DNA of 64,000 bases from NCBI GenBank assembly GCA_029168955.1, contig JAPDOI010001715.1, positions 1 through 64,000 of the forward strand, written 5' to 3'. A program made the position numbers and the translations under genes. Each line of letters opens with the position of its first letter. Position 1 is the first letter of the stretch. Source of the stretch: Aplectana chamaeleonis (taxonomy: Eukaryota; Nematoda; Chromadorea; Rhabditida; Cosmocercidae). This document shows positions 10,384-22,244 of the stretch, one piece after another. The notes beneath the pieces are model-generated. The model saw nothing but the letters and a program-made list of their open reading frames with translations, did not search any database and was not told where the DNA came from.

Positions 10384-11680
10384 CCAGGTTGTCCAATCAA
10401 TTCTTGTCCGAAAACTTCCTACCATTTTTAATTTTTTCAAACTTTATTGAAAAACAAGTCTAATCAACAATACTAATCTTACCGCAGTTATCCACAACAG
10501 TGAGCCATCGATTGGGCAGGTGGCCGATGCCCTTCGCCCAGAACTCCGGGAGCTGCGACTCGGGAAGCCCGCGATATCGGATTTGAGGTTGTCTCGTAGT
10601 TGGTGAGATTTTCTTCCCATTGGCCAAATGGTGCTTCAGCGGGCGGAACAGAGTGGTAGTCGGAGGGGCGAGATCCGAAAAATACGGCGGATGTGACCAA
10701 CCGTCTCCCAGCCGAGCGTCGCCAACTTCTGCTGGGTCTCCTTCGCCACGTGGGGGCGCGCGTCGATACGATGCGGCAGCTGGACCGAGGCCCGTCGGGG
10801 ACGCTTTTCTCGGATGGCGGCGGCTAGTTTTTCGAGCTGATCCCAACGTAGATGGAGGCGGTGACCGTCCTGCCTTCCGGGAGCGGCTCGAGAGTACAGC
10901 ATGCCAGCTTGGTGTCCCCACCAGCAGCAGAGCATGATCTTCAGCGGGTGCAAGGGTCGGCTTTCGGCGTCGTCGGCGGCTCTTCTCCGCGCCGCGAGAT
11001 CCAGACGGCACGGCGGGCGGCGTTGTCGTGGAAGGACCAGCTCTCATCTCAGTGACCAGGTCAGCGAAACTCCTTGCGATGCCCGGACGAAGGAGGAGGG
11101 ACTGGCAGACGGCCACGCGGCTCTGCTTGTTGGCGTCCGTCAGACGGGCGAGGGGATCAACGGGCCAGAACGTTGTGGTAGCCGAGTAAGTTGAGTCGAT
11201 TGTGAATGGTGGACTTGCTGCAGCCGAGCGTCTTCATGCCAGCACACGGGTGGTGGCTTCCGGCTTCTCCTTGATACAGCGACGGACTTCGTCATCATCC
11301 ACCGTGAAGGCCTCCCGCTGTGCTCCCTGTCGCTTCAGGCTCGTGTCGCCGCTCTCAGAACGATTGAACCAGCGGCTGACTGTGCGTTGGGACACTGCAT
11401 CCTCATTGCACGCTCTGCAGATGTTGGCGACCGCGGTGCCCGTGTCGTTGCCCAGCAGCCACTCGTAGTACACGAACGTACGGAATTCGACCTTGATCCA
11501 TTTTAGCTTGTACTGGTAGCTAGACGCGGCGACTGTGCCTTTATATACCCCCCTAGCGTAGAACTTTTTGGAGAACCTTCTAGAAGGTTCTTACACTTAC
11601 CTGATATTATCAAACACTTCTAAGGAAAATTATAGAATTTTTGAAAATTTTCTGACCAGGAATTATTAGGCGGCCTGAAG
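10384..11680 (-). mobile_element. Mariner-family DNA transposon, 1.3 kb
   Basis: It is flanked by TA at 10382-10383 and 11681-11682. The termini CCAGGTTGTCCAATCAATTC (left) and CTTCAGGCCGCCTAATAATTC (right, inverted) align as imperfect terminal repeats, continuing as TTGTCCGAAAAC against TGGTCAGAAAAT. The length of about 1297 bp and TA duplication are typical of mariner. The transposase reads right to left and is broken. The insertion interrupts an older TTAA-type element, so it is the younger of the two. Confidence 0.85.
10454..11473 (-). pseudogene. Mariner transposase, frameshifted
   Basis: From the right, the N-terminal part (11473-11234) reads MYYEWLLGNDTGTAVANICR and later VSQRTVSRWFNRSESGD, the paired helix-turn-helix that binds the terminal repeats. 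The catalytic part is spread over different frames. MLCCWWGHQAGMLYSRAAPG and DARPHVAKETQQKL..LGWE lie in 10953-10636; PPYFSDLAP and SDYH lie in neighbouring frames near 10660-10690. Mariner transposases use a D,D34D triad; the second D (DARPH) and last D (SDYH) are visible but out of frame with each other. The usual length is about 345 residues. Several frameshifts make this copy inactive. Confidence 0.85.
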
Positions 11681-11847
11681 TAAGCCCTTTTGTGGCTCCT
11701 AGAGTAGTAGGATGTGTAAGAAAATCTCAAAAAAGCAACGCTGATTCGGGGTCAAATTTGAAGCCTAAGCTCTCCTGTCTTTTGATGGTGGAAAGGAGCT
11801 CACTCCAAAATCATTGGCATCGATGATCTCTTATATCAAGAACATTA

Positions 11848-12329
11848 GACTCCGTCCCATACGGTGAGCGAGAACGCCCGCTCTCGCTCTTCAACGCTGA
11901 TAGAGCGCCCGTACGAGCAGGCAGAAAAAGACACCGGCAATTGCATCTTGCCTCGTGTTGATTCGATTGAAAACGCCTTGACCTGGTGATGCACTCACTC
12001 GAATCGACTCGTTTGCTGCTCATTTATCACGGTTTTGGGATGTTCTTGGTCGGCGTATTAGACAACCATGGCTTTCCCAGTTGCACGCCAGGGTATGTAG
12101 GTTCGGCTTTAATTGCTCGACAGAGATAGAGATCAAATCGCTTGAAAGAGCTGCATCACTGCGAATTGAGCGTGAGCGAGCGAGGTGGAAGGCAGGAAAC
12201 GCGCGGCAGCGAGCGTGAGCGCACCAGAGCGAACGTAAGCGCCCTTCAGCGGCTGGCAAATCGTTAGTGTTAAAGACGACCTTCGATTTTCGTAATCGCA
12301 CGCATCTCGTAATGTATGGACGCTTTACC
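11848..12329. mobile_element. Harbinger-like short element, copy 1
   Basis: TTA occurs on both sides (11845-11847 and 12330-12332). The termini are GACTCCGTCCCATACGGTGA and, inverted, GGTAAAGCGTCCATAC. The interior has clusters of GAGCGWGCG repeats and a CTCGTGTTGATTCGATTGA segment shared with the copies at 47331-47812 and 48942-49384. The related element at 17498-18037 lacks this insertion at the same point. A 3-bp TTA/TAA target and GGC-type ends fit PIF/Harbinger MITEs; no transposase is present. Confidence 0.7.
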
Positions 12330-12702
12330 TTAGCTGGCCGGTACTAACTCAATCAACAAATAATCAAATAATAATCAATCAACATTAACATAATGACAAT
12401 GTTCTTCCAGGAATGACCATCGACTAAAGTGCTTGCTTTCGTTGTTCAACTTCTGTTTTTATTAAGTCAATTTGAATTTATTTCTTCCTCTGAATGGCGA
12501 TGATTTTTGACTGCTCAGCATGAGACTGCGATCTTTTAGGCGGAGCTGTGCACGAATTAGCAACTTAGCATATTAATAGTAACTCCTATTTTTAGCTCGT
12601 TACTTGCGGCGTGCAACCTTAGTGGTCCTTTAGCCGTTTGCCCGGATCGCTGGTTTTTATAAAGTTTTTTTCACAACTTTTTTTTCATTGCGACCACTGC
12701 CT

Positions 12703-13540
12703 TTGATAGCGGGTCCAAAGGACTTCGGTGATAACAGGAAAGCACTTTCGGTTACCGTAACCAGGAATTGGCCTGGCAACTCTGGGCTCCAGGAGGAGGA
12801 GGAGGGGAGGCTGCAGGCCCCCGGCCGGTCGCAATGGTCAAAAGCTGTTGGGACTTAGTAGAACAGAAAAATAGCAGAAGCTTCAAATTTTTCCGCAAAA
12901 TAACTCATAGAAAATTGGGAAGGTTCTAATAAAGATAATGAACAATTGATAATAACTTCAGTTATCCTCTGTTTCCTAGTGAAATTTATTTCCGTTCATT
13001 GCGGGCGTCTGCGCGCGTACGCTGCGTCTCTTCCCCACACTTTCTCGCTCTCTCTGCCCTCCGCTCCGCACAAGCGCGCGAGGAACAGGAGTAAATTATC
13101 GTAACAGGCCATCTTGTACTGCTGGGTGCGTTGCAATGGATCAGAGTGCGTCCAAGAAGCGAGGGATGATAGTTCAGAGAAAGTAGTCCAGGAAAGGGGT
13201 TTTCTGCTCTTCCGCTATCTCCTAGTGACTTTAGAATGCCACTCTCCATCAAATAAGGTATTTACTTCTGTCCTCATTCCGCTCCCCTTCAAAATTCAGT
13301 ATTGCGACGTCGCCAGCGAGAAACGAAGTCCACAAACAGGCTCTCTTCGTTTTGGGAAAGCATTAGAAACAGAGGCCCAAATGATGGGAATGTACAGCGT
13401 TCACATGTTGCGGTACGATGAATGTTCGAGCATCTGTAATCATCCAAAAGTGCTACTTTGGCGCGATTTTACATTTTCGTAGTGGCATCAAGATTCGAGT
13501 GAAGTCTTCTTGATTCACTGAAAATTTTACTTTCAGTTTC
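12703..13540 (+). other. Unassigned; promoter-like pyrimidine block at 13003-13075
   Basis: The run GCGTCTCTTCCCCACACTTT then CTCGCTCTCTCTGCC lies 60 bp before an ATG (13136) that opens MDQSASKKRGMIVQRK and then stops. The ORFs on both strands here (88 and 122 residues) have no recognisable domain. The block shares CCGCTCCGCACAAG with 7035-7050, so it may be a dispersed repeat and not a promoter. Confidence 0.25.
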
Positions 13541-14119
13541 TGAGAAATAACTCTGATATCAACTCGTATTTGTTCTTGAAATTAAGAACTACGACTTTTT
13601 CAGATTTCGAAATTTCCAATTTATTTCACATCTCAAAAATTTTCAGTTCAGTTCAATTTTTGAAAAAGTTTTGATTCAAAAGTCGTATTTACTTCTAAAA
13701 TTGAGAATTCCGATTTTTTCAAACTTTAAGAAATTTCAGTATGTTTCTGATTTTTCAAAATTTCCAATTTATTTCAAATTTCAAAAATTCTTTCCAGTTT
13801 GTTTCAATTTTTGAAAATTTCCAATTTATTTATTTATTTGAAAAATCCGAGTTCACTTCAAATACAAGAAAAAAGGAGTATATAGAAACTTCGGAAATTC
13901 TTGTTTTTGCATCAAATTCTTTCAACATTCAAATTTTATTCAATTTTTAAGAATTGAGCCTCTGCCGAGAAATCTCCTTATTTACATTTCACTTCAAAAT
14001 TCTTAGTTTTTAATGCAATATTGAGATTTGGTCGCTAGCGTCTCGCGTCAGATCTGGAGCCCCTCACATGCAGTTGCAACTGCTGACCGCGCAACTCCTC
14101 AGCTAGCCATATATCATAC

Positions 14120-14121
<2 letters not shown>

Positions 14122-14159
<38 letters not shown>

Positions 14160-14180
14160 TACCACACACACACACATACA

Positions 14181-14262
<82 letters not shown>

Positions 14263-14299
14263 CCACACACACACACACACACACATTTACACACACACC

Positions 14300-14333
<34 letters not shown>

Positions 14334-14353
14334 ACACACACACACACACACGC

Positions 14354-14386
<33 letters not shown>

Positions 14387-14403
14387 CACACACACACACA
14401 CAC

Positions 14404-14458
<55 letters not shown>

Positions 14459-14462
14459 ACCA

Positions 14463-14513
<51 letters not shown>

Positions 14514-14520
14514 ACACACA

Positions 14521-14616
<96 letters not shown>

Positions 14617-14651
14617 CACACACACACATCACCACACACACACACACACAC
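14122..14651 (+). repeat. (CA)n microsatellite, 530 bp
   Basis: Nearly uninterrupted CA dinucleotides with occasional CACC, CAGC and CATTTAC interruptions. The His/Thr and Cys/Val ORFs on the two strands are artefacts of this repeat. It forms the inner part of the left arm of the long inverted repeat. Confidence 0.98.
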
Positions 14652-15267
14652 CGATCAATCGAGATAGAGTGCCAACAATGAATTATTTTATTAAACTCTT
14701 CTATCGATTCCAAATGCATCTGGCCCTGTGCGTGACCCTGCACCCCCTCACATGTCGCCCGGATTTGCCCACTCCAGGCTGGCCTTCTCAGCCTGCAACT
14801 GACCATCTCATTATCGACTACAGGCCCACATGCTTGACTGAAATATGGAAGAATTATCATTGAATATACGTTTCCCACCCACTCAGCCTTGGTCAAAGTA
14901 TATAGTCGAATGCAGAAGAATTTTAAACCTCTTTAGATTTAAAATAAACCTCTTTGGATTTAAAAAATTAATTTTCCAGAACGGTGTGGGAGGTGTACCA
15001 CACCATGGGCATCTTTCCGAGAGAGGTACTTGTCTGCGAACAAACTCACACATTTGTCCTTAAACTCCAGAAATTCCGTGCTGATCCTGGAACTTAAGGA
15101 CTGAAATTGTGATTCGTATGGAAATTTTCTTCATTCAGGTTCTGAAAAATTACGATTTTCAAAGTTTCATTTCTGCTCTAGACGCTGAGTGACTCGACGC
15201 AGATTTTGTGTTTTCTATTAAGTCTCTAGTGAGGGTGTCGCTTTCAGATTATCTCGATTGATCCGGT

Positions 15268-15442
15268 GCTGTGTGTGTTTGTGTGTGTGTGTGTGTGTGT
15301 GGCTGTGATAATGCTGTGTGTGCTAATGTTAATAATGTGTGTGTAACCAATGTATGGTGTACAGCTGTGTCAATCAATGTATGTAGTGTGTGTGTATGTC
15401 AGCAATGTGTGTGTGATGATGTGTGTGTGTGTGATGTGTGTG
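15268..15442 (+). repeat. (TG)n microsatellite, degenerate
   Basis: TG-rich tract with a pure core at 15279-15300 and interrupted TGTGTG runs to 15442. It mirrors the (CA)n tract in the opposite arm but is about three times shorter, so the arms have diverged in length. Confidence 0.9.
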
Positions 15443-16040
15443 TGGCTCCTCATATTTGGCCCAGCTGAGGAGTTGCGCGCAGTCAGCAATGGTGCACCCG
15501 CATGTGAGGGCCCGGCCGTGATCTGACCGCGAGACCCTAGCGACCAAATCTCAATATTGCATTAAAGTATTATGATTTTGAAGGGGAAATGTAAATACAG
15601 GAGATTTCTCGGCAGAGGCTCAATTCTTTAAAAATTGAATAGGGAGTTTGAATGTTAGAAAGAATTTGATTCAAAACAAGAATTCCCGAAGTTTCCCATA
15701 TACTCCTTTTTCTTAAATTTGAAGTGAACTCGGATTTTTCAAATTATTAAATAAATTGGAAATTTTCAAAAATTGAAACAATCTGAAAATTTTTGAAATC
15801 TGAAATAAATTGGAAATTTTTGAAAAATCCGGAATATACTGGAAATTTTGAAGTTTGAAAAAAATCAGGAATTCTTGATTTTTTAGAAGTAAATACGACT
15901 TTGAATCAAAACTTTTTCAAAGAAATTGAAACAGACCGAAATTTTTTGAGATGTGGAAAATAAATTGGAAATTTTGAAATCTGAAAAAGTCGTTAATTTC
16001 AAGAACAAATACGAGTTGATATCAGAGTTATTTTCAGGAA

Positions 16041-17490
16041 TTAAAATAAATGGAAAGTTTAGAAAAATCGAAATAAACTGCAAAATTTTTTGTTCGAAAA
16101 AAAAGGATCTCCCTGATTACAGAAGTAAATACGATATTAAATCAAAACTATTTCAAGAGAATTGAATTGAACTGAAAATTTTTGAAATTTGAAATAAGTT
16201 AGGAAATTTTGAAGTCTGAACACAAAAATCAGGAGTTCTTAATTTCAGAATAAATACAGAGTGCATATTAGAGATTTTCTCAAGAAAATTAAAATGATTG
16301 GGAGAGTTTTGAAAGAATTAAGGAAATAAAGAGGAAAATTTTTGGGGAAATTTGAAAAAAAGATTCGGATTTTCCAATTTCAGAGGTGAATACGATTTCA
16401 AATCAGATTTTTGAAATGCTACGGTCAAAATCGTTTTTATTTCGCGCGTGCGTGAGCAGCGCCCCTTACAATTACACAGCTAGTCGAGGACTGAACAATT
16501 AGCGGAGACTCACCCGTTTATTGGTCGCCTTATGTACTTCAGCAACTGAAAAATAGACGAAACTTGTCCCTCAAACAATGAAAAATAAAGAATTGTGCTC
16601 TTCTCGATGTCTTTAGTCGATTTGTGCACTTTTTTAAACACTTGCCGAGTGCGCGGTCAACCGAGTCATCGCAATGATAACGAAGACAAAAACAGCCTTC
16701 GAGAATTGCATTTGAAACTGTGTCAAATGCATATGTTATTAATGACTGTCTCCAGCAGAGTTGCCCAATAATTGCACTTTTGTAGGCAGCCCCAGTTTAG
16801 AGGGGTAATTAGCGAGGTCATCAGAAAGTTCAGTCGTAAATAGAGCGATAATAAGGCCTGATATAAAGTTTATTTAGCATTCTAACACACCTTTTGAATC
16901 GGAATGACGCTGCAAAATCGAATGGTGCTATTATGTTTCAAAATAACAGCTTTGAAAAGAGTTTGAATTAATTGAATTTGAAAAAAGTTGAAAGTAGGTC
17001 AAGCAAATCGGACTGATCTCTCTGACAATGCATACATTTTGGAATCAGCATGGCAATACGAATGCACTGACTTTTTAAAATTTCGAAAACATATACTTTC
17101 GAAAGATTTTGGCTCTTTTCTGAGAAATGCAGTCATAACTAGGTCGATACTTTGTTTTTCCCCAGCTTCTGATTCTAATTTTTGGAATCAGCGCGACGGG
17201 GCAGATCGAACGGTGTTCTCAGATTCCAAAATCGTTCACTCTGAACAACAAAAACGACGTTTCCGACGCGCTTTCGCGTCGCCGACGCCGTTTTGGGACA
17301 CATGTTATGAGCGGTACTGTAGGAATCAAATGCTGCGTTTTTCGCAGCTTTGGCGCCCCTGAAGCCACACTTTGTATACTCTCCACTTCTCTGAAGTGAG
17401 AATGATGAATCTGAGTGTGAATGTTGCAATCGTCTTTGGATTTCGAGCCCCGCAAAAGGTCTGCGATCGAAACTAGGCTCAGTATAGGTC
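16041..17490. other. AT-rich repeat tail, then no recognised feature
   Basis: Degenerate AAATACGA..AATCAAA repeat units like those in the right arm continue to about 16430. Beyond that there is no supported gene. Two ORFs at 17175-17510 (-) and 16988-17362 (+) overlap each other and show no family resemblance. Confidence 0.35.
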
Positions 17491-17497
17491 ACTTTAA

Positions 17498-18037
17498 AGG
17501 CAGTGGTCACGATGAAAAACGTTATCGAAAAAACTACAAAAATCAGCTTAGATCAAAAACAGCTGAAAAACTATGAGTAGAGCGGTGAAAAACGGTCTAC
17601 AAATAAGGATTTCTAGGGCCCAAAGAAGCTAGTTCGTGCACGTGCACAGCGATGACAGAAACAGATCGCAGTCTCATGCCAGGCAGTCAAAATCATCGAC
17701 ATTCAGAGGACGAAATAAATGCAAATTTAACGAGTAAAAACAGTTGAACAATGAAAGCATCACTATAGTCAATGTTTGACTAGATGTGTACATAAATTCA
17801 AGCATCATTGATTGAAATTCAATTTCAAGCCAGCTGTTCTTGATATAAGAGGTCATCGATGCCGATGATGTGGAGTAGGCTCGTCACCATCAAAAAAGAC
17901 AAGAAAGTTTGAGTCTCAAATTCGGCCCAAAACAGTGGTTTGTTCGCGATTTTTCTTATAGGTCCTACTACTCGGGGACCCAGGAAAGATTTGGAAGAAA
18001 AAGACGACAAGCATATTTGATCGCATTACCACTGCCT
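17498..18037. mobile_element. TTAA-type element, intact 540-bp copy
   Basis: It is flanked by TTAA on both sides (17494-17497 and 18038-18041). The ends are AGGCAGTGGTCACGATG and, inverted, AGGCAGTGGTAATGCGAT. In inverted orientation it matches the element at 10338-12702 minus its two insertions. It has no open frame for a transposase. It is the clearest uninterrupted member of this long form. Confidence 0.8.
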
Positions 18038-18041
18038 TTAA

Positions 18042-19655
18042 AACCGAAAGCCACCCGTCTGGAAGACTTGTTGCCGCCGAGCGGTTTTTCGACCCCTGGT
18101 AACCAACGTCCCGTTCTTGGCTCTAATGGGACCCAATCGACCTGGGACTCAGGCAGTGAAGTATTTTTCAGATCCTCTTCCAAATAAGCGCTGCATAGCA
18201 GTCAGAGCAGACAATGAGAGGGCGTGCGGCTCCGCTTCAAACTAGCCGTTATAAGCGAATGGGCGCAGATTGAAAGAATTGATCTACTAAAAGCTGAGTT
18301 GAAACATACCAAGCAGTTTTCAGAGGCGGTTCAGGGCTAAGACATTTCACGAAGACTAATAACTCGATGTTTCGGGAGTGGTTCTTGTACCGATAACGGG
18401 CTGATACAGATGGCGTAGGCCAGAAATTTCCGCCGAGAACGTCAGCTATGTCGTATAAATTTTGCAAAGGCCATTTTTGACAAATTTCCGTTGCCAATTT
18501 CTGCTTCCTGCCAGTGGCTCTAATTTCTTGGCGAAGATTCGTACCAGGGGTGTGCGTAGATGGAATTTCGAATTTCGTAAAACGTAATTACGGCAAAAAA
18601 ACCACCGGTAATCGTAAATCGTAAACAGCAATTAATAACAGTAACCACTGAAAAGAATTATTTCAATGGTGAAACAAGAGAAATCCTCACGTACTGTCCA
18701 CCGTTTCGCGTACTAAGTACATATTGGGTTGCGTTTGACAGCTAACCACGTTCGGGAACGCATTTATGCTTTGTCGCTGTCAAAAAGAAGCGACAGACGC
18801 GACTTATCCTAGCACAAATCGCGATCCGAAAATCGCTCTCTTTTCCGAATGCGATCGACCTCTCGACTTATCCGAAAATCGCCTTTTTCGAATGATCGAC
18901 TTCTTTTTTTTAGATTTAGCCGGAATTTTCCACTTTTCAGATAGTCGACTAAGTCGATTTAATCGTAAACAGGAATGGAAGTCGACTTTTTCAATCGGAT
19001 GATGATTCGATCATTCTATTTCGGCCTCCAAAGTATGGCTGGGCGCACCTCCGAAGGCCGGTAACTGTGTGGGCCGGGGATAGCGGGAATGCGCACCCTG
19101 GTGATAATGTGCTTGCCAGGTAATGATAGGGGATGTTTACCGGAGCTGACCAATGCTGTCACGTTATTCCACAAAATGAGAGCAGATCTCTCAGGCCCAG
19201 GTTCAAGCAATGCTTTAGAATTTTCCAAAGTAGGAGTCGCCACCGAATTTCGAAACTTGGCAGAGAGGTGTCGCACCGTCAGATTTTTTCGATTTGTTTT
19301 TTTCTCGAGGTACGCTCAGGTTCACCACAGATTGTTTCCCACACAACCACAAGTTGTTCAGACCTGATTGTCAACCGCTGGCGACCCAAATGCTCGTCAA
19401 AATTGGCAAATGTCCAATTAGCGAAAAAGAATGGTTTTTGAGGGCTTTACAATGCCACCGCATTACTGTTATGGACCGCAACTCAGCAGTTCGTAGCTTG
19501 AATAGTTTGGTATTGAAGTAGAAAAAGCAAAGCCGCTCATGTAGAGATGAGCAATGAATAAAATGCCCATTGGAAAGAATTGTGTAAAAACCGTCTCTTC
19601 GGAAATGGCCCTTGCGTCCTTTGTTTTGATTTTTGGAAAGCGGCAGTCGAACAGA
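18042..19655. other. Unassigned; possible GTGTGCGT-type terminus at 18543
   Basis: ACCAGGGGTGTGCGTAGATG (18543-18562) is nearly the same as the left terminus of the element at 25384, and is followed by TCGTAA-rich sequence to about 18980. No matching right end was found. The remaining ORFs overlap on both strands without support. Confidence 0.3.
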
Positions 19656-19659
19656 AGGT

Positions 19660-20125
19660 GCATCTATACTCTGTCCCACAACGAGATGAGCGTAGAGTTC
19701 AAAAAGCAGCGCGCCGCCCTCATGCGTCTCTGGACATTTTCGCATTTTCGGACGCGTCGTGTACGCGCGCGAATATACGTAGCATGCCCTACCGTAATCA
19801 AAAAACAGGAAACTTGTGGCCTCCGAGCTGTTATTATCCATAATCTGAAAACTTTCCTGCCAGCCGTGTTAAGAAGAAAATATGTATCGAGAAAGAATAT
19901 TACAGGCATTTCGAGAAAAGAAAGGCATAAGAGCATTGGAGTAATGCAAGAAAATCAAGTAAAGAGAGTTCAAAGATTCGATTTGAAACCTGTTTTTGGA
20001 TTACGGTAAGACAAGCTACGCAATCGCGTACGCGACGCGTAAGAAAATACGCAAATCCAGAGACGCAGAGGGCGGCGCACCTGCTTCTTTGGACTCTACG
20101 CTTACCATCTCGTTTGGGACGGGAG
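19660..20125. mobile_element. Inverted-repeat element, arms about 150 bp
   Basis: Arms 19660-19825 and 19975-20125 are inverse complements. Inverted matches include CCAGAGACGC followed by GAGGGCGGCGC, GACTCTACGC, CATCTCGTT, and TTGATTACGG with CCTGTTTTT. The 151- and 156-residue ORFs on opposite strands lie in this structure and are treated as by-products. Confidence 0.7.
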
Positions 20126-20129
20126 GTAT

Positions 20130-21045
20130 AATTATTGGTTATCCGAAAGCTTCATAGGCTTTTTCAATTTCTTCAAAAAGATTTCTGTTCTCATCCCTTA
20201 TGTTTCTACAACAAAGTTGATTGAAAATACTCAGAAGCCTGAAAAAATCCAGCTAATATAGTTTTCGCTAGCAAATCAGTAGATGCAGCTTTTGGCCCGA
20301 CTCTCGCAGCACATAAGTCAAAACTGAGGGTCACCAAGAGGCCATCTGAAAAAACGGCTTCTTCACACCACTCTTTCCCACTAGCAATTTTTTCCATTTT
20401 TCACTCTACATGGGTGGCTTCGGCTTTCTTCAATTTCATTCTTGGGTCTATTTTACCGATTCGCTGAGTTACGGCCCATCCAGGAGCAATGTGGATGACA
20501 CTGGAAGCGCCCCAAAAAGCCATTTTTGCTATTTGGACAACTGCGATTTTGACGAGAATCTGTCTCCAGCAAAGTGGTTGGGGCTCACCTTGAACAACCA
20601 GATCAACGCCAAGCCATTATAGTTAGAGAAGGGGTCGCGACTCTTCGCCGGGAGTTGGGAGGGAGTCGTAACAACGAGACGCACTTTGTCCAATGGGTTT
20701 GCTTGACCCTGCCTGGGCCCTCTGTTCGTCATCATTCGCTTCTGAAAAACAAATTTAACGTACTGGAATTATATGAATTTTGAGGGAAGGGCGCTCAGTA
20801 AAACAGAGGGAGCCGCCCATGATGCTCAGAAACCCGTACGCCTCTGGCGCAGCAAGACGAGGTTTGAAACCGGTTAAGAACGCAGTCTGCTGAGTACGGG
20901 TATTCAAAAAAAAGTGCGGCTTCGTGTATTTGCTGCCATCCTATTTGTGCATGCCATCATTTTTCGACCTTCGACATATTGTTGTATTTTTGTGGCAGTG
21001 TTTTTGATAATGATTTTCCTGTCCTATATCACGCAGTCCTGATTT
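20130..21045. other. No recognised feature
   Basis: Likely intron or spacer. No splice-bounded exon, inverted repeat or tandem repeat is evident before the acceptor at 21041-21052. Confidence 0.3.
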
Positions 21046-21052
21046 TTCTTAG

Positions 21053-21139
21053 GAAAACATCACGCTGAAACTCTCCGAAATGGGGAGGCAAAAAAGCCAC
21101 CGTGAGCGTGAAGATCTGCGGCGCATAACGAATTCGCTA
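21053..21139 (+). CDS. Candidate coiled-coil exon, 29 codons
   Basis: A strong acceptor (TCCTGATTTTTCTTAG) precedes GAA at 21053. The frame reads ENITLKLSEMGRQKSHRERE then DLRRITNSL and can close at TCGCTA|GTTGGT in phase 0; otherwise it stops at a TAG seven codons later. It is rich in Glu/Arg/Lys with Leu/Met/Ile heptads, like the block at 7557. It is probably part of the same long + strand gene, though the intron between them would be about 13 kb and full of transposons. Confidence 0.6.
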
Positions 21140-21514
21140 GTTGGTGCGCGAGAACGCTAGATGGTGCGGAATCCGGAAGCAATCTCCCATAAAAATTGAC
21201 CATCTGCCCTGCAAGGTTAGGTTTTTTCATGTGATCCAAATTATTTTGTCAACATTTTGAATGCTCTCTATATGTTGTATCTATGCTGTTTCCAAAAGAA
21301 TATATTCTTTAATGATTGTTTCAATTCGATTTAGCATTTCCAGACAAAAATGATGAACTCCGTTTGCTCGCTTGAATTCGGAGCTGAGCCAAGTGTTTGG
21401 CTGATGTTGATACACTGAAGTCGGAGTTGGCGAGCTCTTCCTTTCTGAGGAAACAATTCTGGGGTTCTGAATCCTGAATATTGGCGGCTAGTATTCATTT
21501 ACAAACGTTTTCAG

Positions 21515-21642
21515 CAAGAACGCGAAATGCAGACGCAATGATGGCATTAGAGCGTGATCTCATTGCTGTCGTTGAGAATCAAAACATGAAGCGAAATCTG
21601 ATTCAGCAAAACGAACGGCAGTGTTGGCAGGGACTGAATGAC
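21515..21642 (+). CDS. Candidate coiled-coil exon with a frame conflict
   Basis: Acceptor TACAAACGTTTTCAG precedes CAAGAACGC. The phase-0 frame starts QEREMQTQ and stops. The open frame, offset by two bases, reads RTRNADAMMALERDLIAVVE then NQNMKRNLIQQNERQCWQGL and closes at AATGAC|GTTGGT, a donor like that of exon 21053. Both halves look like coiled coil, so either the preceding intron has a different phase or a small indel lies near 21540. No family is recognised. Confidence 0.55.
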
Positions 21643-22244
21643 GTTGGTTACTGCTTTCTTAGATATACTGGTTTGATTGACCTTTGAATCTCCAAGTGGT
21701 ATTGGAAAGTGAATTCGAGTGGGGAAAGTGCTTGAATCTGCGCTGGGAGTAGTTCATCACACCAGGGGTCAGAGATGATCAGTAAATTGCCGGTTATTCG
21801 ATTTTTTTTCGGGCGGGGTTCTGGAGAAAGACAAAAAAAAAAATCATCATCGCTTGGAGGTACAATTCATGATGGTAAGCTTACCGGTTTTTCTACAGAA
21901 GAATTTATTGGTGGATGAGATGGGATTTAAGCTCAATGAAGAAAAAAATTTACAAAGAAATTTGCTAGAACTTCTTCAAAGGGACAGGACATCTCAACAA
22001 ATTATTTTTCAGGTTCTAGTTTTGTCTTGAAGAGGTCACTCTCTAGATCACAGAGATATCTTTGAAATCGTCCAACACCCTCTACGAACGGAGATATGGC
22101 TCATTGGAAAATGCCTGGCATTTTTGGAGGGCAGAAATTTGGTGTATGGGATTGTCTAAGGGCTGTATTTCTCTTCACTTGCAGTCGCTGCATTACGGTG
22201 CAGCCCAGGAAACGGGATGAGGAGACACACGGGCGAGGGAGTGC

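Larger units (their letters stand above)
10338..12702. mobile_element. TTAA-type element carrying two nested insertions
   Basis: The left end is CTAA then AGACAGTGGTCGCGAT. The right end, read inward, is AGGCAGTGGTCGCAATG, flanked outward by TTGA. Once the mariner (10384-11680) and a Harbinger-like element (11848-12329) are removed, about 590 bp remain. These align end to end with the inverted copy at 17498-18037: TCAAATATGCTT, GAGTAGTAGGA, CTCTTATATCAAGAAC, and GCATGAGACTGCGATCT near the far end. The 17.5-kb copy lacks both insertions and so serves as an empty-site control. Confidence 0.8.
13545..16040. repeat. Long inverted repeat with (CA)n/(TG)n arms
   Basis: The left arm 13545-14690 and right arm 15245-16040 are imperfect inverse complements. 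From outside in they share ATCAACTCGTATTTGTTCTTG, TTGATTCAAA, AAGTTTCCG-type blocks and CCGAGAAATCTCC. They then share AATATTGAGATTTGGTCGCT, CTCAGCTRRCCA, the microsatellite and ATCTCGATTGATC. The outer 500 bp of each arm is itself a degenerate AT-rich tandem repeat of about 118 bp (TCGTATTTNNTTCT start). The central loop (14690-15245) has no gene. Confidence 0.85.

Noticed and set aside
10620..11194. + strand ORFs of 67-105 residues
   Set aside because: They are antisense to the broken mariner transposase.
14028..14896. His/Thr and Cys/Val ORFs of 112-245 residues
   Set aside because: They are translations of the (CA)n tract on both strands.
19371..20009. Overlapping ORFs of 151 (+) and 156 (-) residues
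   Set aside because: They run through the arms of the inverted-repeat element at 19660-20125; no family resemblance.
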